Part shown: piece by piece, positions 1 to 6,074 of the stretch
Numbering within the stretch: the stretch's first letter is position 1
Layout: each line of letters starts with the position of its first letter
From: Lutibacter sp.
GTDB lineage: Bacteria; Bacteroidota; Bacteroidia; Flavobacteriales; Flavobacteriaceae
DNA: 8,742 bases
Direction of reading: 5' to 3'
Assembly: GCA_003516285.1 (NCBI GenBank)
Contig: DPCK01000056.1
Location: 3,055-11,796, forward strand
Made by a program: the position numbers and the translations under genes
Notes under the pieces: generated by a model
Databases searched by the model: none
Told to the model about the DNA's origin: nothing
Seen by the model: only the letters and a program-made list of their open reading frames with translations

Positions 1-894
1 AGAATTTGATACGCCAATGGTTTTGTCTTCTCTAGGGGTTAAAACAATTGTTTTAACAGTTCCGTTTCTTTCAATATCAACAGAAATATCTCCCTCTTTG
101 GAATTTTGAATCAATTTGGTGAAATCTTGCCAGTAACCAACAGGATTTCCGTTAACTGACACTATTTTGTCATTTTTTAACAATCCGGCTTTTTCGGCAG
201 GAGAATCCACTACAACAGTATCAATGACGGCTTCAGTTCTTACAGAAAAAGGTTCCATAACTCCTTTTGCCCACATTTCATCACCAATATTTTCAGGAAT
301 TGCTAAAGTTTCAACAGTGCCGTCTTCGTGCATTACTTCAAGGGAAGTGATACCTCTTAAAAATAAATGTCTGTTAACATCGGTTACATCCAACGGTTCA
401 ACGCCATCAAATTTCAATATTTTGTCGCCATCCTTAAAGCCATATTCGTGCATTAGCTCATTTACGGCGAAACCATATTTTAGGTCAGTTGGCTTCACAG
501 AATCAACGCCCCAAACAAAAACAATCATAATGTAAATTAATATCCCCAAGATAAAATTAACGGTAACGCCGCCCAGCATAATAATCAAACGTTGCCAAGC
601 GGGTTTCGACCTAAATTCCCAAGGTTGGGCAGGCTGTTTCATTTGTTCGGTATCCATACTTTCGTCAATCATACCTGAAATTTTTACATAGCCTCCCAGT
701 GGAATCCACCCGATGCCGTAAACCGTTTCCCCAATTTTCGTTTTAAACAATGAAAATTTATAATCAAAAAATAGATAGAATTTTTCAACGCGGGTTTTAA
801 ATATTTTTGCGGGGATAAAATGTCCCAGCTCGTGAAGCACAATTAAAAAAGATAAACTTAAAATAAACTGTGAAGCCTTAATCAATATGTCCAT
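1..894 (-). CDS. rseP: RseP-type site-2 intramembrane metalloprotease, C-terminus cut by window edge
   Basis: Zinc metalloprotease of the inner membrane, family M50B (RseP/RasP). Family members cut transmembrane segments of anti-sigma factors and clear remnant signal peptides. The minus frame is open from ATG at 894 to base 1, giving 298 residues; the family usually has about 440, so roughly 150 are off-window. Visible: a first membrane segment (about 8-20) running into the HELGH zinc motif (His21, Glu22, His25); the juxtamembrane loop with GWIPLGGYVK (62-71); a second hydrophobic segment (about 102-128, containing GGVTVNF); then two PDZ-like regions, about 130-200 and 218-290, the second with the 'DSPAEKAGL' ligand-loop pattern (229-238). 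The third zinc ligand in the C-terminal NxxPxPxLDG motif is not in the window. It is divergent from the SCO gene, with its own -7 box at 924-931. The missing C-terminus cannot be checked for integrity. Confidence 0.95.
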   Translation of the reverse strand, partial: MDILIKASQFILSLSFLIVLHELGHFIPAKIFKTRVEKFYLFFDYKFSLFKTKIGETVYGIGWIPLGGYVKISGMIDESMDTEQMKQPAQPWEFRSKPAWQRLIIMLGGVTVNFILGILIYIMIVFVWGVDSVKPTDLKYGFAVNELMHEYGFKDGDKILKFDGVEPLDVTDVNRHLFLRGITSLEVMHEDGTVETLAIPENIGDEMWAKGVMEPFSVRTEAVIDTVVVDSPAEKAGLLKNDKIVSVNGNPVGYWQDFTKLIQNSKEGDISVDIERNGTVKTIVLTPREDKTIGVSNS

Positions 895-923
895 ATATAT
901 TTCTTCAAATTACTAAAATCGCA

Positions 924-931
924 CAAATGTA
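924..931 (-). promoter_or_regulatory. Predicted -7 box of rseP
   Basis: Read on the minus strand this is TACATTTG, a full match to the Bacteroidota -7 consensus TAnnTTTG. It lies about 30 bases upstream of the rseP ATG at 894, implying a leader of roughly 20-25 bases. The -33 region, around 948-955, is T-rich on the minus strand but has no clean TTTG. The assignment rests on the -7 element and its position. Confidence 0.5.
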
Positions 932-1001
932 CGGTTTTAAATAGAGTTGTAAAAATTGATATATTATGTTATTGTAGGTTTTAACAAAGATTTAAATTGC
1001 T

Positions 1002-1035
1002 TTTGCGACTATAATATTCATTTACACTAAATTTG
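1002..1035 (+). promoter_or_regulatory. Predicted promoter of the SCO gene (-33 TTTG, -7 TAAATTTG)
   Basis: TTTG at 1002-1005 and TAAATTTG at 1028-1035 are separated by 22 bases, close to the 19-21 usual for Bacteroidota housekeeping promoters. The -7 box fits TAnnTTTG exactly. Transcription would start near 1041-1044, only about a dozen bases before ATG 1054. This also argues against the in-frame TTG at 1033, which lies inside the -7 box and would be upstream of the transcript. Confidence 0.6.
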
Positions 1036-1053
1036 TGGTTTAATTTTCAAAAA

Positions 1054-1728
1054 ATGAATCTGAAATTCTTTAAAAAATCCGTTCCCACACTTATTATTAT
1101 GGCTGTTTTTTCAGTTGGGATGATTTTCGCCATTTATACGCTTTTAACGCCCGAAAAAAGATTGCCGGTATTTAATCCTGCCGACATAAACCCTAAATTG
1201 GTTGATGAAAGCGTGATTCACATTAGAAGAAACCACAAAGTTGCCGATTTTAATTTGATCAACCAAAATGGAGAAATTGTGACCCAGGAAGATTATAAAG
1301 ACAAAATATATGTCGCCGATTTTTTCTTTACGCGATGTATGACCATTTGCCCGGTGATGACGAATAATATGGGGAAATTGCAGGAGGTTTTTAAAAATGA
1401 TGATGATATTAAATTTTTATCGCTTTCCGTAACGCCGGAAATGGACAGCATTCCAATTTTAAAAGAATATGCCATAAATAAAGGCGTAATTGATGCGAAA
1501 TGGAATATCACTACCGGCGACAAAAAACATATTTATGAACTAGCGCGCAAAAGCTATTTTGCCGTTTTGGATGAAGGCGATGGCGGATTGCAGGATTTTA
1601 TCCATACCGAAAACTTTATATTGGTCGATAAAAAACGTCAGATTCGCGGTTTCTATGACGGTACAGACAGTGAAGATATTGAACGATTAATTCTTGATAT
1701 CAAAATATTACAGAATGAATCTAAATAA
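1054..1728 (+). CDS. SCO1/SenC/PrrC-family copper chaperone (cytochrome c oxidase assembly)
   Basis: Membrane-anchored thioredoxin-fold protein of 224 residues. SCO proteins bind copper and help build the CuA site of cytochrome c oxidase, or act as thiol reductases on it. A single N-terminal membrane helix (about 10-31) is followed by an extracytoplasmic domain. The copper/redox signature is complete: Cys95-x3-Cys99-Pro in 'TRCMTICP', and the distant His184 in 'DFIHTENF'. The segment 'LSVTPEMD' (124-131) matches the family's 'SVDPExD' strand with Thr for the first Asp. There is no lipobox Cys. The start is ATG 1054; an in-frame TTG at 1033 would add seven residues but falls inside the -7 promoter box. 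The gene lies 71 bases upstream of feoA in the same direction, but feoA has its own promoter, so co-transcription is optional. No oxidase genes are visible nearby. Confidence 0.92.
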   Translation: MNLKFFKKSVPTLIIMAVFSVGMIFAIYTLLTPEKRLPVFNPADINPKLVDESVIHIRRNHKVADFNLINQNGEIVTQEDYKDKIYVADFFFTRCMTICPVMTNNMGKLQEVFKNDDDIKFLSLSVTPEMDSIPILKEYAINKGVIDAKWNITTGDKKHIYELARKSYFAVLDEGDGGLQDFIHTENFILVDKKRQIRGFYDGTDSEDIERLILDIKILQNESK

Positions 1729-1729
1729 G

Positions 1730-1741
1730 TGATAATTATCA
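1730..1741. promoter_or_regulatory. Perfect 12-bp palindrome upstream of feoA, Fur-box-like
   Basis: TGATAATTATCA begins two bases after the SCO stop codon and ends just before the -33 element of the feoA promoter. It is built from GATAAT-type hexamers like those of Fur boxes, but has no central spacer base, so it is not a canonical 7-1-7 Fur site. It could be a second regulator site or a chance palindrome in AT-rich DNA. Confidence 0.35.
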
Positions 1742-1773
1742 TTGTTTAGAATCATTCTAATTTAGTATATTTG
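1742..1773 (+). promoter_or_regulatory. Predicted feoAB promoter (-33 TTG, -7 TATATTTG)
   Basis: TTG at 1742-1744 and TATATTTG at 1766-1773 are spaced 21 bases apart, and the -7 box matches TAnnTTTG exactly. The expected start site near 1780 leaves a leader of about 20 bases before the feoA ATG at 1800. The spacer is filled by the palindrome at 1746-1760, a good position for a metal-dependent repressor. Confidence 0.6.
1746..1760. promoter_or_regulatory. Perfect 7-1-7 palindrome between -33 and -7 of feoA: candidate metalloregulator operator
   Basis: TTAGAAT-C-ATTCTAA: seven-base arms, perfect inverted repeats, one central base. The 7-1-7 geometry is that of Fur-family operators; the PerR box TTATAATnATTATAA differs by one base per arm. 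The inner TTAGA/TCTAA core also resembles the palindrome next to the DtxR-family gene in this window (6029-6044), but with five rather than four bases between the cores. Lying between the two promoter elements, a bound protein would block RNA polymerase. Which protein binds cannot be settled from sequence alone. Confidence 0.5.
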
Positions 1774-1799
1774 CCTATTATTTATAATTATTCTTAATA

Positions 1800-2030
1800 A
1801 TGGGAGATACTATAGCAAGTTTACTGATTGGTGAAAAAGGAATTATTCAAGATTTTTGCCTAGATGCTATTCCATTAAATCTTTTGGAAATGGGCTGTTT
1901 GCCAGGGAAAGAAGTTAGATTATTACAGATTGCTCCTTTAAAAGATCCTTTATACATCAAAGTAAACGGAAGTCATTTAGCCATAAGAATAGAAACGGCA
2001 AAACAAATTAACATTACCAAGTTGCGCTAA
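1800..2030 (+). CDS. feoA: FeoA, small SH3-like partner of the ferrous iron transporter
   Basis: Cytoplasmic protein of 76 residues made almost entirely of one FeoA (SH3-like beta-barrel) domain. FeoA is needed for, or modulates, Fe(II) uptake by FeoB. Visible hallmarks are the 'LLEMGCLPGKEVRLLQIAPLKDPLYIKVNGSHLAIR' pattern (about 28-63), with the family's G-x-x-P/G turn, the 'DP' before the strand bearing the small-residue turn, and the 'LAIR' strand. The length is normal. The stop codon overlaps the feoB start by one base (TAATG), implying translational coupling. This is the first gene of a three-gene operon. Confidence 0.93.
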   Translation: MGDTIASLLIGEKGIIQDFCLDAIPLNLLEMGCLPGKEVRLLQIAPLKDPLYIKVNGSHLAIRIETAKQINITKLR

Positions 2031-4141
2031 TGAAAAGCAATTCGCTTTTAAACATAGCCTTGGTTGGAAACCCCAATACAGGTAAAACTTCTTTATTCAA
2101 CCAACTTACAGGTTTAAATCAGAAAGTTGGGAATTACCCTGGAATTACCGTTGATAAAAAGCAGGGGAAATGCAAAATTTCTGAACATTTAACTGCTGAA
2201 ATCACCGATCTTCCAGGTACATACAGCATAAATCCAACCACTTTAGATGAAACTATTGTGCTGGAAACCCTGCTTAATGAAAAGAACAATTCATTTCCCG
2301 ATTTGGTTATTGTGGTCGCTGAGGTCGAAAACCTCAAACGAAACTTATTCCTGTTTTCTCAAATAAAAGATTTACAATTTCCTTCCATATTGGTCATCAA
2401 TATGTCGGATCAGATGATTCGGAAAGGAATTACCATTGATATTGACGCATTAAAAAAAGAATTAAAATCGGAAATAATTTTAATCAGCGCCAGAAAAAAT
2501 TTGGGGATTGATGCCCTAAAAAGAGAAATTGAAAATTACGAAAACTGGAATACGGAACCCATTGCCAATATTTCAGACAAAATTGATTCCGTATTTTTTG
2601 AAACTATTAAAACTGCCTTTCCTGAATTTTCTTTATATAAATCGTGGCTGTTGATTACGCAGCAAAAAAATTGCTCTTTTTTATCAAGCGAACTGCATCA
2701 AAAAATTGCGGCGTTTAATCCCGACAGCGAAAAAATTAAGAAATATCAGCATAAAGAAACCATCTACAGGTATCAGATTATCAATGAAATTTTAAAGAAA
2801 ACGTATTCAGTCGATAAAAATGAAGCGACAGATTTGCGTTCCAGACTTGATAAAATTTTAACCCATAAAATTTATGGTTATATCATATTTTTTGGGATTT
2901 TGATGCTCATTTTTCAATCTATTTTTGAATGGGCCAGTTTGCCAATGGATTTAATAGACAGCTTATTTGCCAATTTAAGCGAACTTGCCAAAACCAATTT
3001 GCCAAAAGGAACCTTCACCAATTTAATTGCCGAAGGCGTCATTCCGGGTATTGGAGGCATCGTTATTTTTATTCCGCAAATAGCCATTTTATTTTTGTTT
3101 ATCGCAACCTTGGAAGAAACAGGTTATATGAGCAGGGTGGTTTTTTTGATGGATAAAATTATGAGAAAGTTTGGGATGAGCGGTAAAAGCATTATTCCAT
3201 TAATTTCCGGAACAGCTTGCGCAATTCCGGCAATTATGGCTTCAAGAAACATCAGTGACTGGAAAGAAAGGTTAATTACCATATTGGTGATTCCCTTTAC
3301 AACTTGTTCAGCACGTTTGCCGGTTTACGCCATTTTAATAGCTTTAATAATTCCCGATGAGCGTATTTTTGGCATTTTTAATTTACAGGGATTGACCTTA
3401 ATGGGATTGTATCTTTTGGGTTTTGCTGCTGCAATTTCCTCTGCTATTTTATTGCACAATGTGTTAAAAATTAAAACGCAAAGTTTGTTTGTTATAGAAA
3501 TGCCAAATTATAAATTGCCTTCTTTTAAAAATGTTTTTTATGAAGTTGTTGAAAAAACAAAGGCCTTTATTTTTGGTGCCGGTAAAATAATTTTGGCTTT
3601 GTCCATAATTTTGTGGTTTTTAGCCTCAAACGGGTCTGAAAAATTCAAAAATGCAGCTGAATATGTGACAACGCAAGAATCTGCCAATTATTTAAATGAT
3701 GATGTTCTTAACAAAAAAATAGCTTCCTACAAATTAGAGCATTCTTATATAGGAGTTATGGGAAAAGTAATTGAACCCGTCATTAAACCAATGGGTTACG
3801 ATTGGAAAATAGGAATTGCGTTAATAAGTTCCTTTGCCGCTCGAGAAGTTTTTATTGGTGCTTTAGCGACTATTTACAATGTAGGCAGCGATGGAGAAGA
3901 TGTTGGGACCATCAAAGAGCGAATGGCGGCGGAAGTTGATCCGGTAACCGGAGAAAAAAGATTTAATTTTGCCACAGGTATGTCTTTATTGCTGTTTTAT
4001 GCGTTTGCCATGCAATGCATTGGCACGCTTGCAATTGTAAAGCGTGAAACCAAAAGCTGGAAATGGCCAATTTTACAACTTACGGGAATGGGCGCTTTGG
4101 CATATATCGTTTCAGTAATCACCTATACTATTCTAAGCTGA
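2030..4141 (+). CDS. feoB: FeoB, GTP-dependent ferrous iron permease
   Basis: Inner-membrane Fe(II) importer of 703 residues, normal length for the Bacteroidota form. The N-terminal G domain has every motif: G1 GNPNTGKT (13-20), the G2 Thr40 in 'YPGITVDKK', G3 DLPG (60-63), G4 NMSD (124-127) and G5 SAR (153-155). A helical regulatory stretch follows to about 278. The membrane domain starts near 281 and carries both gate motifs with their cysteines: Cys397 in 'SGTACAIP' and Cys426 in 'PFTTCSARLP'. In the usual 'VVDATNLxRN' strand the Asp is Glu98 ('VVAEVENLKRN'), a conservative change. The C-terminal hydrophobic segments ('FAAREVFIGAL', 'LLLFYAFAMQC') are typical. It is coupled to feoA upstream and to a small Cys-rich protein downstream, each by a one-base overlap. 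Expression is probably controlled from the palindromic feoA promoter. Confidence 0.97.
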   Translation: MKSNSLLNIALVGNPNTGKTSLFNQLTGLNQKVGNYPGITVDKKQGKCKISEHLTAEITDLPGTYSINPTTLDETIVLETLLNEKNNSFPDLVIVVAEVENLKRNLFLFSQIKDLQFPSILVINMSDQMIRKGITIDIDALKKELKSEIILISARKNLGIDALKREIENYENWNTEPIANISDKIDSVFFETIKTAFPEFSLYKSWLLITQQKNCSFLSSELHQKIAAFNPDSEKIKKYQHKETIYRYQIINEILKKTYSVDKNEATDLRSRLDKILTHKIYGYIIFFGILMLIFQSIFEWASLPMDLIDSLFANLSELAKTNLPKGTFTNLIAEGVIPGIGGIVIFIPQIAILFLFIATLEETGYMSRVVFLMDKIMRKFGMSGKSIIPLISGTACAIPAIMASRNISDWKERLITILVIPFTTCSARLPVYAILIALIIPDERIFGIFNLQGLTLMGLYLLGFAAAISSAILLHNVLKIKTQSLFVIEMPNYKLPSFKNVFYEVVEKTKAFIFGAGKIILALSIILWFLASNGSEKFKNAAEYVTTQESANYLNDDVLNKKIASYKLEHSYIGVMGKVIEPVIKPMGYDWKIGIALISSFAAREVFIGALATIYNVGSDGEDVGTIKERMAAEVDPVTGEKRFNFATGMSLLLFYAFAMQCIGTLAIVKRETKSWKWPILQLTGMGALAYIVSVITYTILS

Positions 4142-4260
4142 TGCAGGATTATTTGGTATATATCGCTTTAGGACTCGCCATCGTATTTTTGATAAAAAAG
4201 TATTTTTTTAAGTCGAAAAAGAAAGGCAATTGCGATCCCGACTGCGGCAGTTGCCACTAG
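4141..4260 (+). CDS. FeoB-associated Cys-rich membrane protein (39 aa)
   Basis: A 39-residue protein whose ATG shares one base with the feoB stop codon (TGATG). It has one hydrophobic helix (about 4-19), a basic stretch (19-28, 'KKYFFKSKKK') and a short tail with Cys31, Cys35, Cys38 and terminal His39. This is the architecture of the FeoB-associated Cys-rich membrane proteins found directly after feoB in many bacteria, an analogue in position of FeoC. The CxxxCxxCH tail could bind iron or sense redox state at the cytoplasmic mouth of FeoB; that role is inference. It is easily missed because of its length, but the overlap, the helix and the Cys tail support a real gene. A longer in-frame upstream reading overlaps feoB and is not needed. 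Confidence 0.85.
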   Translation: MQDYLVYIALGLAIVFLIKKYFFKSKKKGNCDPDCGSCH

Positions 4261-4452
4261 GGTTGCTGAATCTTTTAGGCGTTTAACTGTGGATTTATTT
4301 ATTTTCTGTAATGTTTAATTGGCTAATAAACTAATTGACATATTGGTAATTTTTTTAGTCTCTTTTCTCATTTATTTAAGGTTTTCTTAACTTTAGTCTT
4401 TAGATTTTTCAACTTTAAACTTTTTTCCGCCGCACCACCTGGCCCAATCGCT
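4261..4452. other. AT-rich intergenic stretch, no gene seen
   Basis: Between the feo operon and the hairpin at 4453. It is mostly A/T with several TTTAGTCT/TTTAGAT-like short motifs (about 4357-4410) that form no good palindrome. Near 4429-4446 it turns abruptly GC-rich, the start of the repeat-like patch. No open frame with plausible coding content, no tRNA and no recognisable RNA gene. Confidence 0.5.
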
Positions 4453-4510
4453 AAAAATGTTCACTGAACATTTTTTATACGCTCTGTCCCCTTTGGGGGT
4501 TAGGGGGCCC
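4429..4510. repeat. GC-rich intergenic repeat-like patch abutting the ZIP stop codon
   Basis: A GC-rich island in otherwise AT-rich spacer DNA. It holds a C-rich block (4429-4446), the 23-base hairpin (4453-4475), then a C4-T3-G5 hairpin (4488-4499) followed by TTA and another G5 and GGCCC, ending directly at the ZIP stop codon (4511-4513). G/C-rich blocks of the type CCCCTTTGGGGG-TTAGGGGG are, from general familiarity, recurrent between genes in flavobacterial genomes. Copy number here is unknown because only one copy is in the window. Confidence 0.4.
4453..4476. terminator. Perfect hairpin with T-run, probable bidirectional terminator
   Basis: Arms of 11 bases at 4453-4463 and 4465-4475 are perfect reverse complements around one central base; folded, that is about a 10-bp stem with a 3-base loop. 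Its A-rich and T-rich flanks give a U-run after the stem on either strand (T4471-4476 on plus, the A-run at 4453-4457 on minus). It lies between the convergent feo and regulator-ZIP operons, as expected for a shared Rho-independent terminator. The stem is AT-rich with a short GTTC core, so strength is uncertain. Confidence 0.6.
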
Positions 4511-5332
4511 TTAACTCAATCCCACATCCAAAGTCATCATAACAATAAATCCGCCAATAAATCCAAGTGTCGCCACATCGGTATATTTATCTCTTTGTGT
4601 TTCAGGAATTACTTCTTCTACCACCACAAATATCATCGCGCCAGCGGCAAAAGCCAAAGCATAAGGTAAAATTGGCTGAAAAGTCATTACAGCCCAAGCC
4701 CCAATTACCGCTGCAATAGGTTCAACCATCGCTGAAGATTGTCCGTACATAAAACTTTTAAATTTACTCACGCCTTGTCTTCTTATGGGCATAGAAACCG
4801 CAAATCCTTCCGGGAAGTTTTGGAGTCCAATTCCAATGGCTAGCGCAACCGCCCCACCAATGGTTGCGCCATCAAAACCGGCTGCAACACCGCCAAATAA
4901 AACACCTATTGCCAATCCTTCAGGTATGTTATGCAAGGTGATGGCAAGTACCAATAAAGTGGTTTTATGAAAAGGTGTTTTTACGCCTTCCTTTTCTGTT
5001 TCCTTAAAGTTGACGTGTAAATGGGGTAAAATTTTGTCCAATCCAAACAAAAACAATGCGCCCATTCCAAACCCCACAACTGCCGGAATTACTTTTACAA
5101 ATCCTTCGCCTGGACTCATTTCTATACCGGGAGCTAATAGGCTCCAAAAGCTGGCAGCAACCATTACGCCTCCGGTAAATCCCAACATTCCGTCAAATAA
5201 CGCACGATTCATTCCTTTGAATAAAAAAACCAAAGATGCACCTAAGGCCGTTAGTGCCCAAGTAAACAATGTGGCGTATAGTGCAGCCAAAATTGGATCG
5301 ATACTTTCAAAGTAGGTAATAATTTGTTCCAT
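4511..5332 (-). CDS. ZIP-family divalent metal transporter (GufA/ZupT-like)
   Basis: Inner-membrane protein of 273 residues with about eight membrane helices. ZIP carriers move Zn(II), Fe(II), Mn(II) or related ions toward the cytoplasm. The binuclear-metal-site motifs are present in two consecutive helices: HNIPEG (134-139) and QNFPEG (171-176). Further acidic sites are Glu204 in 'MVEP' and EEVIPE (239-244). The loop with His104, His106 and His122 (about 100-122) between helices 3 and 4 is shorter and less His-rich than in many ZIPs. The length is normal for GufA-like members. The ATG is three bases after the stop of the DtxR-family gene, so the two form one operon, and its metal is probably the one the regulator senses. 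The substrate cannot be read from sequence; Mn, Fe or Zn are all possible. Confidence 0.93.
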   Translation of the reverse strand: MEQIITYFESIDPILAALYATLFTWALTALGASLVFLFKGMNRALFDGMLGFTGGVMVAASFWSLLAPGIEMSPGEGFVKVIPAVVGFGMGALFLFGLDKILPHLHVNFKETEKEGVKTPFHKTTLLVLAITLHNIPEGLAIGVLFGGVAAGFDGATIGGAVALAIGIGLQNFPEGFAVSMPIRRQGVSKFKSFMYGQSSAMVEPIAAVIGAWAVMTFQPILPYALAFAAGAMIFVVVEEVIPETQRDKYTDVATLGFIGGFIVMMTLDVGLS

Positions 5333-5335
5333 CTT

Positions 5336-5995
5336 TTATAATTTTTTTACGAATAAATTTTTTGAAATTTGATTTGATATTGAAATTGATGCAGTTTCGG
5401 TTTCTACAAGCATCGAATTGTCGAATGGTTCTTTTGAAATCACTTTTAAGATGCTTCCTAATTGAATTTGCAGCTTGTCCAAAAATTTTAAAAAGGGATC
5501 TGAGGAATCTTTAATGCCAATCACAACGCACGATTTTCCTGTTTCTACGGAAGATAACATAGTGTTATTGTGATGTTTAATATTACCTTCCTTATCCGGA
5601 ATCGGATCTCCGTGCGGATCGTGCGTGGGAAATTCCAAAAACGCCTCTAACTTATCTATTAAAGTTTCTGACTTAATATGTTCTAATTGCTCGGCCATTT
5701 GGTGGACTTCATCCCAGTTGTAATTAAGTTTATTCACTAAAAAAACTTCCCACAATCTGTGTTTCCGTACAATTTCCACGGCAATTTTTTGACCAATTTT
5801 AGTTAAAGAAACGCCTTGGTATTTTTTATAATGAACCAGATCTTTTTCGGCCAGTTTTTGAATCATATCCGTAACTGAAGACGCTTTTGTTTTTATGGCT
5901 TCTGAAATGAGCGTTGTACTTACATTATTGGAATTGGTATAAGTCAAGCTATAAATGGCTTTTAGATAATTTTCTTCTGTTTGGGATAACATCAT
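5336..5995 (-). CDS. DtxR/MntR-family metal-dependent transcriptional repressor
   Basis: Cytoplasmic regulator of 219 residues (218 if the second of two adjacent ATGs, at 5992, is used). Domains: winged helix-turn-helix (about 3-68, recognition helix near 37-50), metal-binding/dimerisation domain (about 70-145, with the family 'RKHRLWE' and 'HDPHGDPIP' signatures), and a C-terminal FeoA/SH3-like domain (about 148-219). The length is that of three-domain DtxR/IdeR rather than short MntR. Ligand positions by motif alignment: His79, Glu83, His98, Glu102, Glu105, His106. Glu102 replaces the Cys102 of DtxR, as in MntR, yet the MntR N-terminal pair Asp8/Glu11 is Asn9/Lys12 here. The metal is therefore ambiguous between Mn and Fe. 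It heads an operon with the ZIP gene and is probably autoregulated through the palindrome at 6029-6044. Confidence 0.93.
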   Translation of the reverse strand: MMLSQTEENYLKAIYSLTYTNSNNVSTTLISEAIKTKASSVTDMIQKLAEKDLVHYKKYQGVSLTKIGQKIAVEIVRKHRLWEVFLVNKLNYNWDEVHQMAEQLEHIKSETLIDKLEAFLEFPTHDPHGDPIPDKEGNIKHHNNTMLSSVETGKSCVVIGIKDSSDPFLKFLDKLQIQLGSILKVISKEPFDNSMLVETETASISISNQISKNLFVKKL

Positions 5996-6011
5996 TAAAT
6001 TAATATTTAGA

Positions 6012-6019
6012 CAAATATA
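6012..6019 (-). promoter_or_regulatory. Predicted -7 box of the regulator-ZIP operon
   Basis: On the minus strand this reads TATATTTG, an exact TAnnTTTG match, 17 bases before ATG 5995. The leader would be only about 10 bases. The -33-like element is TTTTAG (complement of 6040-6045), 20 bases upstream of the box. It overlaps one arm of the palindrome at 6029-6044. Confidence 0.55.
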
Positions 6020-6028
6020 ATAAATTAA

Positions 6029-6044
6029 TTTAGATAAGTCTAAA
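6029..6044. promoter_or_regulatory. Palindromic operator shared by the divergent regulator and beta-barrel promoters
   Basis: TTTAGA-TAAG-TCTAAA: six-base perfect inverted arms with a four-base centre. The form is like DtxR-family boxes (TTTAGG-n4-CCTAAA-type cores). It sits midway between two divergent -7 boxes, 6012-6019 (minus) and 6053-6060 (plus), and each arm coincides with the -33 position of one promoter. Binding by the adjacent DtxR-family protein is inferred from position and form. A possible half site, TTTAGAC, lies at 6006-6012. Confidence 0.6.
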
Positions 6045-6052
6045 AATAAATA

Positions 6053-6060
6053 TAGATTTG
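6053..6060 (+). promoter_or_regulatory. Predicted -7 box of the beta-barrel gene
   Basis: TAGATTTG matches TAnnTTTG exactly and lies 14 bases before ATG 6075, giving a leader of under ten bases. The -33-like TTTAG at 6029-6033 is 19 bases upstream of the box and is one arm of the operator. Confidence 0.55.
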
Positions 6061-6074
6061 TAAAAATATTAATA

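Noticed and set aside
167..535. Plus-strand open frame of 122 codons
   Set aside because: It lies wholly opposite rseP, whose minus frame shows HELGH and PDZ signatures. The plus product is low-complexity Ser/Thr-rich with no recognisable domain.
1293..1523. Minus-strand open frame inside the SCO gene
   Set aside because: Antisense to the conserved CxxxC region of SCO; no promoter box or domain.
1729..1799. Riboswitch ahead of feoA
   Set aside because: The predicted leader is only about 20 bases, too short for a structured metal riboswitch; the palindromes lie upstream of the expected start of transcription.
2929..3156. Plus-strand open frame in another frame of feoB
   Set aside because: Overlaps the conserved membrane domain of feoB; the product is basic and aromatic-rich, typical of frame shadowing.
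4063..4260. Longer version of the small Cys-rich protein
   Set aside because: The extra 26 residues come from feoB in another frame. The family begins directly with the membrane helix, and ATG 4141 has the typical one-base overlap.
4495..4507. G5-TTA-G5 as a possible G-quadruplex
   Set aside because: Only two G-runs are present nearby; a quadruplex needs four, so at best it could form with another strand.
4457..4669. Open frame starting in the hairpin and running into the ZIP gene
   Set aside because: It begins inside the palindrome and is antisense to conserved ZIP helices; no coding signature.
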